Assembly (NCBI GenBank): GCA_942490925.1
Contig: CALNYX010000017.1
Coordinates: forward strand, 620,001 to 684,000
Source of the DNA: CALNYX01 sp942490925
GTDB lineage: Bacteria; Chlamydiota; Chlamydiia; Chlamydiales; JAAKFR01
Direction: 5' to 3'
DNA: 64,000 nucleotides
Below the pieces are notes generated by a model. The model was not told where the DNA came from. It saw nothing but the letters and a program-made list of their open reading frames with translations, and did not search any database. Positions 16,602 through 25,635 of this stretch are shown here, piece after piece. The position numbers and the translations under genes are program-made. Each line of letters begins with the position of its first letter. The stretch's first letter is position 1.

Positions 16602-16659
16602 TTTTTTGAAAAATTTTGAGAGCGTATGTGAACATACGGTCGAAGATTTTTTCAAAAAA
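16602..16659 (-). terminator. Large imperfect hairpin between leuS and waaA
   Basis: A perfect seven-base stem (CGTATGT / ACATACG, 16623-16629 with 16632-16638) around a GA loop is flanked by AT-rich arms, TTTTTTGAAAAA at 16602-16613 and TTTTTTCAAAAAA at 16647-16659, that pair with each other across short internal mismatches. It lies just downstream of the leuS stop and upstream of the waaA ribosome site, so attenuation or termination of leuS transcription is the likely job. Confidence 0.5.
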
Positions 16660-16711
16660 GATGCCAAAAAGGGCAATTTTAGCAAGTAAATGTAGTTACG
16701 CAAGAAGTCTA

Positions 16712-19177
16712 TTATTTCACCACAATATTCAGGAGTTTATTGGGCACGAAGATCACCTTTACAATCTCCCCTTGCAAATGTTTGGCAACAGCGGGCTCTT
16801 TGGTCGCTTGTGCCAAAATGGTTTCTTGGTCTTGATCGCGAGGCAACTCAAAGCGGCCGCGCAACTTCCCGTTGACTTGCACGATATAGGTCACTGTTTT
16901 GTCAACAAGGTGCTCGGGATCTACTTTTGGCCAAGGTGCGTGCGCAACGCTCCCCTCGTTTCCGTGGAAAGCCCAGAGCTCTTCAGCCATGTGTGGCGCG
17001 AGTGGAGCTAACACTTGAATGGCCATGACAATCGCCTCTTTAGAATAGTTTGGCAACTTGTACATCTCATTGACAAACTCCATGATCTTGGAGATCGCCG
17101 TGTTGAAGAGCATCTGTTCAATGTCGTGAGCGACGCCGTGGGCAAGTCTGTGAGCCAAATGGAGGCCTTGATCAGAGCTGTCGATTTTTTCTGAAGTTGC
17201 AAGTTCAAAAAAGCGATTTAGAAAACGCTTTGGCCCGCTAACATTCTCACTGAGCCAAACTTTCTCTTTGTCAATCGGTCCCATAAACATGGAGTAGAGA
17301 CGCATCGCATCAGAGCCATACTCCTCTTTGATATCATCGGGCGACACACCATTGAGTTTGGACTTGGACATTTTCTCGATATGTGAGGTGAGTTTCTCCC
17401 CACTCTCCCAATGGTAGTAACCATCCTCTTTTTCTGTGACTTCGGTAGGTAGTACGTAGGTGCCATTCTGCTTTTGGAAAGAGCGTGAAACAACGAGGCC
17501 TTGGTTACAAAGCTTTTGGAAGGGCTCAGAAGTACTGACCATCTGGCAATCATAAAAGACTTTGTGCCAAAAACGGGCGTAGAGCAAGTGGAGCACTGCG
17601 TGTTCAGCGCCTCCGACATAGAGATCAATCGGCATCCAGTACTGCTCTTTTGCTTGGGAAAAAGGCGCTTTGTCATTGTGCGGATCACAAAAGCGGAGGT
17701 AGTACCAGCACGATCCTGCCCATTGGGGCATGGTGTTGGTCTCGCGCTTGGCTGGCTTCCCAGTTTTAGGATCTGTGATATTCACCCAATCTGGCGCCTT
17801 TGCCAGTGGACTCTCCCCTGAATCACTCGGCTTGTACTCAGTGATATCTGGAGGGAGCAGTGGCAGCTCATCGAGATCAAGTGTTCGTACTGAGCCGTCT
17901 TCAAAGTGCACAATCGGAAAGGGTTCTCCCCAGTAGCGTTGACGCGAGAAGAGCCAGTCGCGCAACTTGTAGTTGATTGTCCGCTTCCCATATTTCTCTT
18001 TTTCCAGCCAGTCGGCAACAGCTGTTTTCGCTTCTTTGTGGTGCTTTCCGTTGAGATCGAGATGGACATTCTTGCTGTTGATCATTACGCCATCTTGTTG
18101 CACTTCGATTACAGGAAGTTGAAACTTGGTTGCAAACTCTAAATCACGCTCATCGTGCGCTGGAACGCCCATGACAGCGCCAGTGGCATATCCCATCAAG
18201 ACGTAGTCCGCGATCCAGATCGGCACACGTTCGTTATTGACAGGGTTGAAAGCGTAGCTTCCAGTGAAGACGCCTGTTTTTTCTTTGGCGAGCTCCGTGC
18301 GCTCCAAATCACTTTTTGCCGCAACTTCTCGCTGGTAGTGGTGCACATCGTGGCTCTGCGCTTCGGTAGTCAGTTTTTCAACGAGTGGATGTTCGGGTGA
18401 AAGCACGACGTAGGTCGTGCCAAAGATCGTATCATGCTCTTTTGTGAAAATCGTAATCTTCTCATCACTCTGATCGATCACAAAGTCGATGAGCACACCT
18501 TCACTTTTTCCAATCCAATTGCGTTGCAGCTTTTTAAGCCCTTCTGGCCAATCGAGACTTTCGAGATCATCTAGGAGACGTTCAGCATATTTGGTGATCT
18601 TAAAGACCCACTGTTTGAGAGGACGTCGTTCAATGGGATGTCCTCCCTCCTTTGAACGTCCCTCATCGACTTCCTCATTGGCAAGAACGGTTCCAAGCGC
18701 TGGACAGTAGTTCACAAGCATGTCGGCTTGGTAGGCAAGCCCTTTCTCGTAGAGCTTTGTAAAAAGAAACTGGGTCCATTTGTAGAATGTTGGATCACTC
18801 GTGGCAATTTCGCGATCCCAATCGTAGGCGTAACCGACTGCCTTTAGCTGTTTTTTGAAGTTTTTGATGTTGGCAGTTGTTGTGATGGCAGGGTGAGTTC
18901 CCGTGCGAATGGCGTATTGCTCAGCTGGCAGGCCAAAGCTATCCCATCCCATCGGATGGAGCACTGAAAAACCTTGGGCCATTTTGTAGCGCGCAATGAC
19001 ATCGGTTGCCGTGTAGCCGACGAGATGACCGACATGTAGCCCGGCTCCAGAGGGATAGGGAAACATATCGAGCACATAGTACTTTTTCTTTTGGGGATCT
19101 TCCTGGGCAGCAAAGGTTTTGTTCTCTTCCCAGAACTTCTGCCATTTCTTTTCAATTAGGTGGGGGTCATATTTCAT
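16712..19177 (-). CDS. leuS: Leucyl-tRNA synthetase
   Basis: LeuRS charges tRNA-Leu. The protein carries the class I HIGH-type motif within PYPSGAGLHVGHLVGY, a CP1 editing domain (VLSPEHPLVEKL and GVPAHDERDLEFA), the TMPQWAGSCWYYLR stretch, KMSKSKLNGV and an anticodon-binding domain ending in a small C-terminal domain (VQVNGKLRG). At about 821 residues the length is normal. The ATG at 19177 starts MKYDPHLIEKKWQKFW, the usual opening of bacterial LeuRS; six additional codons upstream to 19195 are less likely. It is divergent from rnr with 63 bases between starts. Confidence 0.97.
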   Translation of the reverse strand: MKYDPHLIEKKWQKFWEENKTFAAQEDPQKKKYYVLDMFPYPSGAGLHVGHLVGYTATDVIARYKMAQGFSVLHPMGWDSFGLPAEQYAIRTGTHPAITTTANIKNFKKQLKAVGYAYDWDREIATSDPTFYKWTQFLFTKLYEKGLAYQADMLVNYCPALGTVLANEEVDEGRSKEGGHPIERRPLKQWVFKITKYAERLLDDLESLDWPEGLKKLQRNWIGKSEGVLIDFVIDQSDEKITIFTKEHDTIFGTTYVVLSPEHPLVEKLTTEAQSHDVHHYQREVAAKSDLERTELAKEKTGVFTGSYAFNPVNNERVPIWIADYVLMGYATGAVMGVPAHDERDLEFATKFQLPVIEVQQDGVMINSKNVHLDLNGKHHKEAKTAVADWLEKEKYGKRTINYKLRDWLFSRQRYWGEPFPIVHFEDGSVRTLDLDELPLLPPDITEYKPSDSGESPLAKAPDWVNITDPKTGKPAKRETNTMPQWAGSCWYYLRFCDPHNDKAPFSQAKEQYWMPIDLYVGGAEHAVLHLLYARFWHKVFYDCQMVSTSEPFQKLCNQGLVVSRSFQKQNGTYVLPTEVTEKEDGYYHWESGEKLTSHIEKMSKSKLNGVSPDDIKEEYGSDAMRLYSMFMGPIDKEKVWLSENVSGPKRFLNRFFELATSEKIDSSDQGLHLAHRLAHGVAHDIEQMLFNTAISKIMEFVNEMYKLPNYSKEAIVMAIQVLAPLAPHMAEELWAFHGNEGSVAHAPWPKVDPEHLVDKTVTYIVQVNGKLRGRFELPRDQDQETILAQATKEPAVAKHLQGEIVKVIFVPNKLLNIVVK

Positions 19178-19240
19178 AGCGGACCAGGTTATCAAACAGA
19201 TCGTTTTATAAAAAGGGTCTTTTAGGTATAGTGTTTATAC

Positions 19241-21121
19241 ATGGTAAAGAAAAAGATAGATTTGGTCGCAGGCACCTTGAGGGTTCATCCTCGTGGATTT
19301 GGATTTCTTATCCCAGACGAACGTGACCGTTACCCTGAAGACATTTTTATTCCCAAGCGCGCGACTAAGGGTGCTGTCGATGGAGACCGTGTTGAAGTAC
19401 GCGTCAATCCTGTCCGTTTCTCCGAAAAAGGACCTGAAGGGCGCGTTCAAAAAATCCTTGAGCGGTCGCGCTCCCATGTTGCCGGAACTGTTGTCAGTGA
19501 GGTCAATAAAAAGGGAGCCTATGCCTATGTTCCCCTCCTCGGAGCCGACACCACGATGCGCCTACTCCCTTTCAAGGGTGGATATGGCGATCGCGTGACG
19601 ATCAAAGTCGTACATTGGGGCTCCAAACAGAAAGAACCTCTCGGTGAGGTCACCAACATTATCGGCAATATCTCCAACCCTGCGTGCGATGTCAAAGCCG
19701 CCATCGAGGAGTATGATATCGATGCCGACTTCAGCGAGGCTGTCATTGATGAGGCGCAAGCCTTTGGCAAGGATGTCCCCGAAGAAGAGATCAAAAAACG
19801 GGAAGATTTGCGCTCTTTAGAGACCTTTACGATTGACCCTGCTACAGCTAAAGATTTTGATGATGCTCTCTCGCTTAAAAAAGAGAAGGATATCTACCAC
19901 CTGGCAGTGCATATCGCTGATGTTTCGCACTATGTGCGTCCTGGAACAGAGCTCGATGATGAAGCCTTCAAACGGTGCAACTCTGTCTATTTTCCAGGTG
20001 AAGTGGTGCCAATGTTGCCACATGAACTCTCGAGCCATCTCTGCAGCCTCAAACCTGATGTGAATCGCCTAGCTGTCTCTGTTTTGATCAAGATCGACAA
20101 AGAGGGAACTTTAGTTGACTACCGCATCACTCGCAGCATCATCAAGAGCCAAAAACGGTTTAGCTATGAAGATGCCAAGCGAGTGCTCGATGGCGAGGTC
20201 AAAAGCCCACATAGCAAAACACTCAAGCTCATGGTAGAACTCTGTCTTCTGCTCAAGAAAAAGCGAGCAGAAAGAGGCAGCATCGAATTTGCCCTTCCCG
20301 ATATCGCCCTGCACGTCAACAAAAAGGGTGCGTGTGAAAATATCGCCATTGTGGAATACGATATCACGCATCAGCTCGTTGAAGAGTTCATGCTCAAAGC
20401 CAATGAGATTGTCGCGACACATTTGAGCAAGCTAGGCAAACCCCTCACTTACCGCATTCACGATGAACCTGTAGAAGAGAGCATCCGCGACTTTGTCCAA
20501 ACTGCGATCGCAATTGGCTTTTCCATCTCTGATTCTCCCGATGATGAGGAGCTGCAAAAATTGTTCGATCAAGCGCGCAGCACACCATTTGGGAAGTTCT
20601 TAGCCACTGCCTTTATCCGAAGCATGAGACTTGCAAGCTACTCCACTCAAAATGTCGGTCATTACGGTTTAGGACTTGAATATTACACCCATTTTACAAG
20701 CCCAATTCGTCGCTACATCGATCTTGTGATCCATCGTTTGCTCTTCAATGAAGTCGATGAGGAAGAAGATCTCGAAGAGATTGCGCAGCTCTGCTCAGAT
20801 AAAGAGCGCCTCTCATCTAAGGCTGAAAATGCGGTCACCACTTTGAAAAAACTCCGCTATCTCGATGCGCAGAAACAGAAAAAATTCCAGGCGACAATCA
20901 CTCAGGTTAAACCGTTTGGTTTCTTCTTTGAACTCTCTGAGTGTCTGATTGAAGGAATGATCCCGATCGGAGAGATCAGTCGCAATCAATACTACGTTTT
21001 CGATGAAAAAAAACGGCAGATCAAAGGGCCGAAAAAAAGCTACTTTACCGGTGATGTCATCTCAGTTTCACTCGTTGAGATCGACCTTATCACATTAGAA
21101 ACTCGCTGGAAACTCGGATAA
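19241..21121 (+). CDS. rnr: Ribonuclease R (RNase II/VacB family)
   Basis: A 3'-5' exoribonuclease that degrades structured RNA. The 626-residue protein has an OB-fold cold-shock region (GTLRVHPRGFGFLIPDE), then the RNB catalytic domain with the metal-binding DPATAKDFDDALSL, HIADVSHYVRPG, and the FTSPIRRYIDLVIHR motif, and a C-terminal S1 domain (ATITQVKPFGFFFEL). It is shorter than E. coli RNase R (about 813) because it lacks the N-terminal helix-turn-helix and basic tail. A TATAGT box sits only about nine bases before the ATG, so translation may start close to the transcript 5' end. Confidence 0.93.
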   Translation: MVKKKIDLVAGTLRVHPRGFGFLIPDERDRYPEDIFIPKRATKGAVDGDRVEVRVNPVRFSEKGPEGRVQKILERSRSHVAGTVVSEVNKKGAYAYVPLLGADTTMRLLPFKGGYGDRVTIKVVHWGSKQKEPLGEVTNIIGNISNPACDVKAAIEEYDIDADFSEAVIDEAQAFGKDVPEEEIKKREDLRSLETFTIDPATAKDFDDALSLKKEKDIYHLAVHIADVSHYVRPGTELDDEAFKRCNSVYFPGEVVPMLPHELSSHLCSLKPDVNRLAVSVLIKIDKEGTLVDYRITRSIIKSQKRFSYEDAKRVLDGEVKSPHSKTLKLMVELCLLLKKKRAERGSIEFALPDIALHVNKKGACENIAIVEYDITHQLVEEFMLKANEIVATHLSKLGKPLTYRIHDEPVEESIRDFVQTAIAIGFSISDSPDDEELQKLFDQARSTPFGKFLATAFIRSMRLASYSTQNVGHYGLGLEYYTHFTSPIRRYIDLVIHRLLFNEVDEEEDLEEIAQLCSDKERLSSKAENAVTTLKKLRYLDAQKQKKFQATITQVKPFGFFFELSECLIEGMIPIGEISRNQYYVFDEKKRQIKGPKKSYFTGDVISVSLVEIDLITLETRWKLG

Positions 21122-21140
21122 TCTGTTATAGAGGTCAAAT

Positions 21141-21776
21141 ATGATTAAAAAGTATTTTATCACCGGCTTGGTCATTCTGCTCCCCTTGGCAATCACTCTG
21201 GTTGTCCTCATTTTCATCATCAATTTTTTAACCGCTCCATTTGTTGGTTTTTTTGAGCAGTTTCTAGTAGGCACGGAGTTTTACACAAAACACCAAGGGG
21301 TTGTTCATTTCGCCCTACAAATCGTTTTTTTATTTGCCCTCTTCCTACTCACCGTCCTGCTCGGTTTTCTAGCACGCGTTGTTGTTTTCAAATCGATGCT
21401 CTCGCTCTACGACTATATCTTGCATCGCATCCCAATCATCAAAACCATCTACAAGACGACGCAAGAGGTCATCAAAACAATTTTTGGAGCCCGCTCTCGC
21501 TCCTTTAAACAAGTTGTGATGGTCCCCTTTCCAACTCAGGGCGCTTACTGCATTGGACTGGTCAGTAGCCCAGCTCCTCAGCTCTGCGTAAGAACGGCGG
21601 CTAAATCACTGATTACTGTCTTTGTCCCGACGACGCCCAACCCAACCTCTGGCTACCTCATTATGTACCAGGAAGATGAAGTGATCTATCTCGACATGAA
21701 AGTCGAAGACGCCGTCAAATATATTATATCCTGCGGTGTGCTCTCTCAAAATGAAGAAGAGTCAGATCTCATTTGA
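21141..21776 (+). CDS. DUF502-family inner-membrane protein
   Basis: A 211-residue protein with two N-terminal hydrophobic segments (ITGLVILLPLAITLVVLIFIINF and HFALQIVFLFALFLLTVLLGFLA) and the DUF502 signatures RIPIIKTIYKTTQEV, FKQVVMVPFPTQGAYCIG and FVPTTPNPTSGYLI. Function of the family is unknown. An AGAGGT ribosome site precedes the ATG, 19 bases after rnr. In Chlamydia a similar gene heads the same row of small basic genes and ybeY, so the neighbourhood is ancestral. Confidence 0.85.
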   Translation: MIKKYFITGLVILLPLAITLVVLIFIINFLTAPFVGFFEQFLVGTEFYTKHQGVVHFALQIVFLFALFLLTVLLGFLARVVVFKSMLSLYDYILHRIPIIKTIYKTTQEVIKTIFGARSRSFKQVVMVPFPTQGAYCIGLVSSPAPQLCVRTAAKSLITVFVPTTPNPTSGYLIMYQEDEVIYLDMKVEDAVKYIISCGVLSQNEEESDLI

Positions 21777-21824
21777 CCTTTTTTCATGAAATCTCTATGA
21801 TGTTTCAAAAATCAAGGAGTTATA

Positions 21825-22010
21825 ATGACACGTATGAGTAAGCAGGGAGAAAGACGCGCAAAATCTCCTAGAAAACATAAGAAGCCTAGCGTCAAAACAG
21901 GCCCTTTAAAAGATAAACTTCCCGAGGGCTATAAGCCACACGCCAATGCTCTTGAAGCAGTTGAAAATGTATTTGTTGGAAAAGTGAGGTCACGTCATGT
22001 CAAGGCATAA
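21825..22010 (+). CDS. Small basic protein, chlamydial conserved hypothetical
   Basis: A 61-residue, very basic protein (KQGERRAKSPRKHKKPSVK) with a more acidic centre (HANALEAVENVF). A good ribosome site (AAGGAG) lies eight bases upstream of the ATG. The 3' end overlaps the next tiny gene by 14 bases. From memory, Chlamydia has two unnumbered tiny genes at exactly this position, between the DUF502 and ybeY genes. A nucleic-acid or ribosome-associated role is inferred from its charge only. Confidence 0.7.
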   Translation: MTRMSKQGERRAKSPRKHKKPSVKTGPLKDKLPEGYKPHANALEAVENVFVGKVRSRHVKA

Positions 22011-22161
22011 GAGTTTTGGAAAAGCGATAGCTGGTGGAAAAAAGCGTAATGTTCTCAAGCGTTTTGAGCGCGTTGAAGTCCTTAAAAAGCTAGGGCGTTG
22101 GGACAAAGAGAAGAATAAGCGTGTGACAGGGCTCCCTAAAACACCTACAATATCCACTTGA
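21997..22161 (+). CDS. Chlamydia/Verrucomicrobia-type small basic protein
   Basis: This 54-codon gene reads MSRHKSFGKAIAGGKKRN followed by VLKRFERVEVLKKLGRWDKE and GLPKTPTIST. The pattern SRH-S...KRNVLKRFERVE-LK...W...GLPKT matches the small basic protein family I know from Chlamydiae and Verrucomicrobia (TIGR04137, recalled). A GAGG lies 8-10 bases before the ATG. Its stop overlaps the ybeY start as TTGA. Position among RNA-processing genes and its charge suggest a ribosome-linked function. Confidence 0.85.
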   Translation: MSRHKSFGKAIAGGKKRNVLKRFERVEVLKKLGRWDKEKNKRVTGLPKTPTIST

Positions 22162-22619
22162 ACGTTCTCATCTTTGATCAACAAGATGATTTACCCATCA
22201 ATGAAGAGTCTGTGCGACATGCTGTCAAACGGACTCTTTCTTTGAAGCATTGTCATGCTGATGAAGTCTCGGTCTATTTTGTTAGTGTCGATGAAATTTC
22301 TCGTTTACACCAAGAATTTTTTGATGACCCAACCCCTACCGATTGCATCTCATTTCCCTATGACAAAGAAAAAGTTGGTGGCTTTCAACATCTTGGAGAA
22401 GTCTTTGTCTGCCCCAAAATTGCCATCGAATACGTCCTCAAACTGAGCGAAGAGATCAATGAAGATCGTTACCGTGAAATAACCCTTTATGTGATCCATG
22501 GCCTACTCCATCTACTTGGGTACGATGACATTGAAGAGAAAGACCAAAAAGCGATGCGCGCAGAGGAAAACCTTGTGATGCAAGATCTCATTGAAAAGAA
22601 CCTTCTTATTTCGGCATAA
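22158..22619 (+). CDS. ybeY: Endoribonuclease YbeY (16S rRNA maturation factor)
   Basis: YbeY is a zinc endoribonuclease in 16S rRNA 3' maturation and ribosome quality control. The 153-residue protein has the family layout with NEESVRHAVKRTLS, PTDCISFPYD, GEVFVCPKIA and the zinc site HGLLHLLGYDD. The usual site is H-x3-H-x5-H; here the third position is Asp rather than His. Translation starts with TTG, overlapping the preceding TGA; no ATG alternative exists in the first 60 codons that keeps the conserved N-terminus. Confidence 0.92.
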   Translation: MNVLIFDQQDDLPINEESVRHAVKRTLSLKHCHADEVSVYFVSVDEISRLHQEFFDDPTPTDCISFPYDKEKVGGFQHLGEVFVCPKIAIEYVLKLSEEINEDRYREITLYVIHGLLHLLGYDDIEEKDQKAMRAEENLVMQDLIEKNLLISA

Positions 22620-22627
22620 ACAAAGAT

Positions 22628-23917
22628 ATGCTTGCCCTATCCATTGTTCTCAGTCTCTTGTTTCTAATTTGGACATTTTTTGTGACCACAACGACTCATG
22701 CTTTGACACGCCTTGGTCAGACCCTCTCCCTAGAAATCATCAGTAAACACAAAAAACGTTTCTTCTATTTCAAGAAATCGAGCTTTGAATCGCTTGTCTT
22801 TTCATCCATTCTCTCAGAGAACCTCGCACGCTTTGGCTTTGCCAGCATGATCCTGTTTGCTATCTTCCAACTTGAAACCCCACATTGGATCCCGATTGTC
22901 ATCACCTTGATCGTTGCAATCTTTGTTATGCTCCTTATCGGTGACTTTTTCCCTCGTATCATTGCCAATCGCTCTCCTGAAAAAGCGCTTACCTTCTCTC
23001 TTGGCCTCAGCTCCCTATTTCTCTGCCTCTCCTTTCCCTTCTCCTTCATCTTCTTCAAGATTTTCGAATCAGCCTCTCGCTTTGGTAAGGCACCTCAAAT
23101 CGACCCTATGGAGGAAATGAAAGAGACCATTGTCCAAATTTTGCAATCTGCAAATGTACGAGGCAAACTAGACAATACAGACAAAAAGCTCATCGAAGCT
23201 GTCGTCAAATTCAAAGAGCGCATCGTCCGAGAGGTCATGGTTCCGCGTATCGACCTCTTCTCACTCCCATGTGAAACGACGATCCGTGAGGCTGCTCACC
23301 ATTTCCTTGAAGAGGGCTATAGCCGTATTCCTGTCTACCAAGAGTCTGTCGATAACATCGTTGGCGTTTTGATGTTCAAAGACTTTCTCAAACTCTGCAT
23401 GGAAGCTATCGAAAAGAGCACAGACCACGCTTTTTTAGACGGCTCAATTGAAAGCGTCACCAAAAGCGTCTTTTATACCCCTGAGACCAAACAGGTTTCA
23501 CACCTCCTCCAGGAATTTCGTACCAAGCAGATGCACTTGGCCATCGTCGTCGATGAATATGGCGGCACAGAAGGCGTTGTCACCATTGAGGATATCTTGG
23601 AAGAGATCGTCGGGGAGATTGCCGACGAGTATGACCTTGATGAAGATACCCTTTATACTGCAGCCCCGGGAAGTGAACAGGCATGGATTGTCGATGCACG
23701 CATGAGTATTCTCGATGCTGAAGATGCCTTCCACATTCAGATCCCGCAAGAGGGAGACTACGATACCATCGGCGGTTACATTTTCCAACGCGTCGGCTCG
23801 ATTCCTCAAAAAGGACTCAAAATTCACCACGATGACTTTACCATCGAGATTCTCAGCTCAACAGAAAGAAGCATCGAGAAAGTAAAGATCTCTCCACGCC
23901 GCGAGAGTCAACAATGA
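22628..23917 (+). CDS. CNNM/CorC-type transporter with two CBS domains (TlyC-like)
   Basis: The 429-residue protein has a DUF21-like membrane domain (residues about 1-150, four hydrophobic segments), a paired CBS region with VMVPRIDLFSL and HLAIVVDEYGGTEGVVTIEDILEEIVGEI, and a C-terminal CorC_HlyC domain (YDTIGGYIFQRVGSIPQKG). Such proteins are linked to magnesium/divalent-cation efflux and were often annotated as hemolysins. It follows ybeY by eight bases and overlaps rny by four (ATGA), so it is part of the same operon. YbeY and CorC are neighbours in many bacteria. Confidence 0.9.
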   Translation: MLALSIVLSLLFLIWTFFVTTTTHALTRLGQTLSLEIISKHKKRFFYFKKSSFESLVFSSILSENLARFGFASMILFAIFQLETPHWIPIVITLIVAIFVMLLIGDFFPRIIANRSPEKALTFSLGLSSLFLCLSFPFSFIFFKIFESASRFGKAPQIDPMEEMKETIVQILQSANVRGKLDNTDKKLIEAVVKFKERIVREVMVPRIDLFSLPCETTIREAAHHFLEEGYSRIPVYQESVDNIVGVLMFKDFLKLCMEAIEKSTDHAFLDGSIESVTKSVFYTPETKQVSHLLQEFRTKQMHLAIVVDEYGGTEGVVTIEDILEEIVGEIADEYDLDEDTLYTAAPGSEQAWIVDARMSILDAEDAFHIQIPQEGDYDTIGGYIFQRVGSIPQKGLKIHHDDFTIEILSSTERSIEKVKISPRRESQQ

Positions 23918-25395
23918 TCGTTCTTGCCCTTTTTATTGGTTTTGCCCTCTTTTGGCTTGTTCATCGGATCAAGACTGGAGGCTTTCAATCCATTGCCAAC
24001 AACGTGTTACACCGCGCTGAGATGGAGTGCGAATCAAAAAATAAAGCGTGTGAACTTGCCCTGCAGGAAAAAACGTTCAGCCACAAGCAGAAGCTTGAAA
24101 AGCAGATCCAAGAACTCCAACAAAAGCAGGCCAAATGTGAAAAAGAGCTCAAAACTCTTCAGCAAGAGCGGCAAGAACTTGAAAAAAATAAACAGCTACA
24201 TGAGCAAGCTGTTGCCAAGTTAAAAAAAGAGAGCGCCAAGATCTCCACTACCAGAAAGCAACTACGTGCACAGCTCGAGAAAGTGGCCAAAATAAGTCCT
24301 GACGAAGCAAAAGAGCAACTCATGCAAAAGGTGCAAGGCGAGATCGGCACCTTTTTACGCCACGCAAAAGAAGAGATGGAAGAAGAGGCTGAAAAAGTTG
24401 CTACCAAAATTCTGACCACAACCATCAATCGTATTGCCCTCCCCTTTGTCTCAGAAGCAACCGTGACAACTGTGACCCTACCAAGTGATGATATGAAAGG
24501 ACGGATCATTGGACGAGAAGGGCGCAATATCCGCTTGCTTGAGCAACTCACTGGAGTTAACTACCTGCTCGATGAGACACCCAACGCTGTTGTCATCTCC
24601 TCTTTTGATCCCAAGCGCAAACTCATCGCCAAAAATGCCCTGCAAGCCCTCATTCGAGATGGCAGAATTCATGCAGCGCGCATCGAAGAGATTGTCACCA
24701 AATGCCAAAATGACTTTGATAAACTCATCCGTCAAGCAGGTGAAAAAGCCGCCTTTAAAGCTGGAGTACTTGATCTTCATCCAGAGCTCTTGAAACTCCT
24801 AGGAGAGCTCAGCCTGCGCTATAGCCATGGACAAAATCTGCTTGATCACTCCGTTGAAGTGAGCCTACTCATGAGCATCATGGCCAGTGAGCTCAAACTT
24901 AATATGGACCTTGCTAAACGGATGGGCCTACTTCACGATATTGGTAAGGCAAGCTCCCATGAATACCCCGGTTCTCACTCCATCATTGGCCATAACCTCG
25001 CCATCAAACACCATGAGAGCCAGGAGGTTGCCAATGGGATCGGCTCTCACCACAACGAGATGTCACCATTGACTATTGAAGCAACCCTCCTTAATGTTGC
25101 CGACACCCTTTCTGCTGCTCGCCCAGGGGCGCGTAGTGAGGCGATTGAGCACTACGTCAAACGGCTTGAGAAGATGGAGAGCATCTGCTCAGAGCATGAA
25201 TCCGTTGAAAAAGCGTATGCCTTGCAGGCGGGGCGTGAAGTGCGTGTTATTGTCCAGCCAGACCGCGTCTCTGATGATGCAGCCGCTGCTCTTGCCCGCA
25301 CGCTTGTAAAAAAGCTTGAGCAAGAGCTCAGCTTCACAGGCAAGATCAAAGTGACAGTTATCCGCGAGAAAAAAATCACTGACTACGCCAGCTAA
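23914..25395 (+). CDS. rny: Ribonuclease Y
   Basis: RNase Y is a membrane-anchored endoribonuclease that starts mRNA decay. All four parts are visible in 493 residues: an N-terminal anchor (IVLALFIGFALFWLVH), a long coiled coil (about 40-150), a KH domain with MKGRIIGREGRNIRLLEQ and an HD domain with GLLHDIGKASSHEYPGSH and the second His-rich ANGIGSHHNEM. The start overlaps the CorC-like gene as ATGA. Together with rnr and ybeY it makes this stretch an RNA-processing neighbourhood. Confidence 0.95.
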   Translation: MIVLALFIGFALFWLVHRIKTGGFQSIANNVLHRAEMECESKNKACELALQEKTFSHKQKLEKQIQELQQKQAKCEKELKTLQQERQELEKNKQLHEQAVAKLKKESAKISTTRKQLRAQLEKVAKISPDEAKEQLMQKVQGEIGTFLRHAKEEMEEEAEKVATKILTTTINRIALPFVSEATVTTVTLPSDDMKGRIIGREGRNIRLLEQLTGVNYLLDETPNAVVISSFDPKRKLIAKNALQALIRDGRIHAARIEEIVTKCQNDFDKLIRQAGEKAAFKAGVLDLHPELLKLLGELSLRYSHGQNLLDHSVEVSLLMSIMASELKLNMDLAKRMGLLHDIGKASSHEYPGSHSIIGHNLAIKHHESQEVANGIGSHHNEMSPLTIEATLLNVADTLSAARPGARSEAIEHYVKRLEKMESICSEHESVEKAYALQAGREVRVIVQPDRVSDDAAAALARTLVKKLEQELSFTGKIKVTVIREKKITDYAS

Positions 25396-25635
25396 CTAAG
25401 CAGTTATATGGTGAATTCTGTTGAAAATTTCACAAATCAGACAGAAAATTTTTGTTCACACTGAAGCTTCGAAAAAGATCTGGATACATTTGTAAAATTT
25501 TCAACTGAATCAAGTGTTTACAGACCTTTTTTTTCTAAAGCTGTCCTTCCAAATCTTCAAGTAAAATAAATTTTTATTTACAAAAATATTAATTTTTTCT
25601 TAACATTTATGCGTAACACAAACCCCTGGAGGATT
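25396..25635. other. AT-rich spacer with a long-range inverted repeat
   Basis: No gene is seen in these 240 bases after rny. A 15-base inverted repeat with one mismatch (TTCTGTTGAAAATTT at 25416-25430, complement at 25495-25509) could close an 94-base stem-loop. A T-rich run at 25527-25535 follows. It may end the rny transcript or hold the promoter of the next gene. Confidence 0.4.

Noticed and set aside
23498..23830. 110-codon antisense frame in the CBS-domain gene
   Set aside because: Shadow of a conserved coding region with no independent support.
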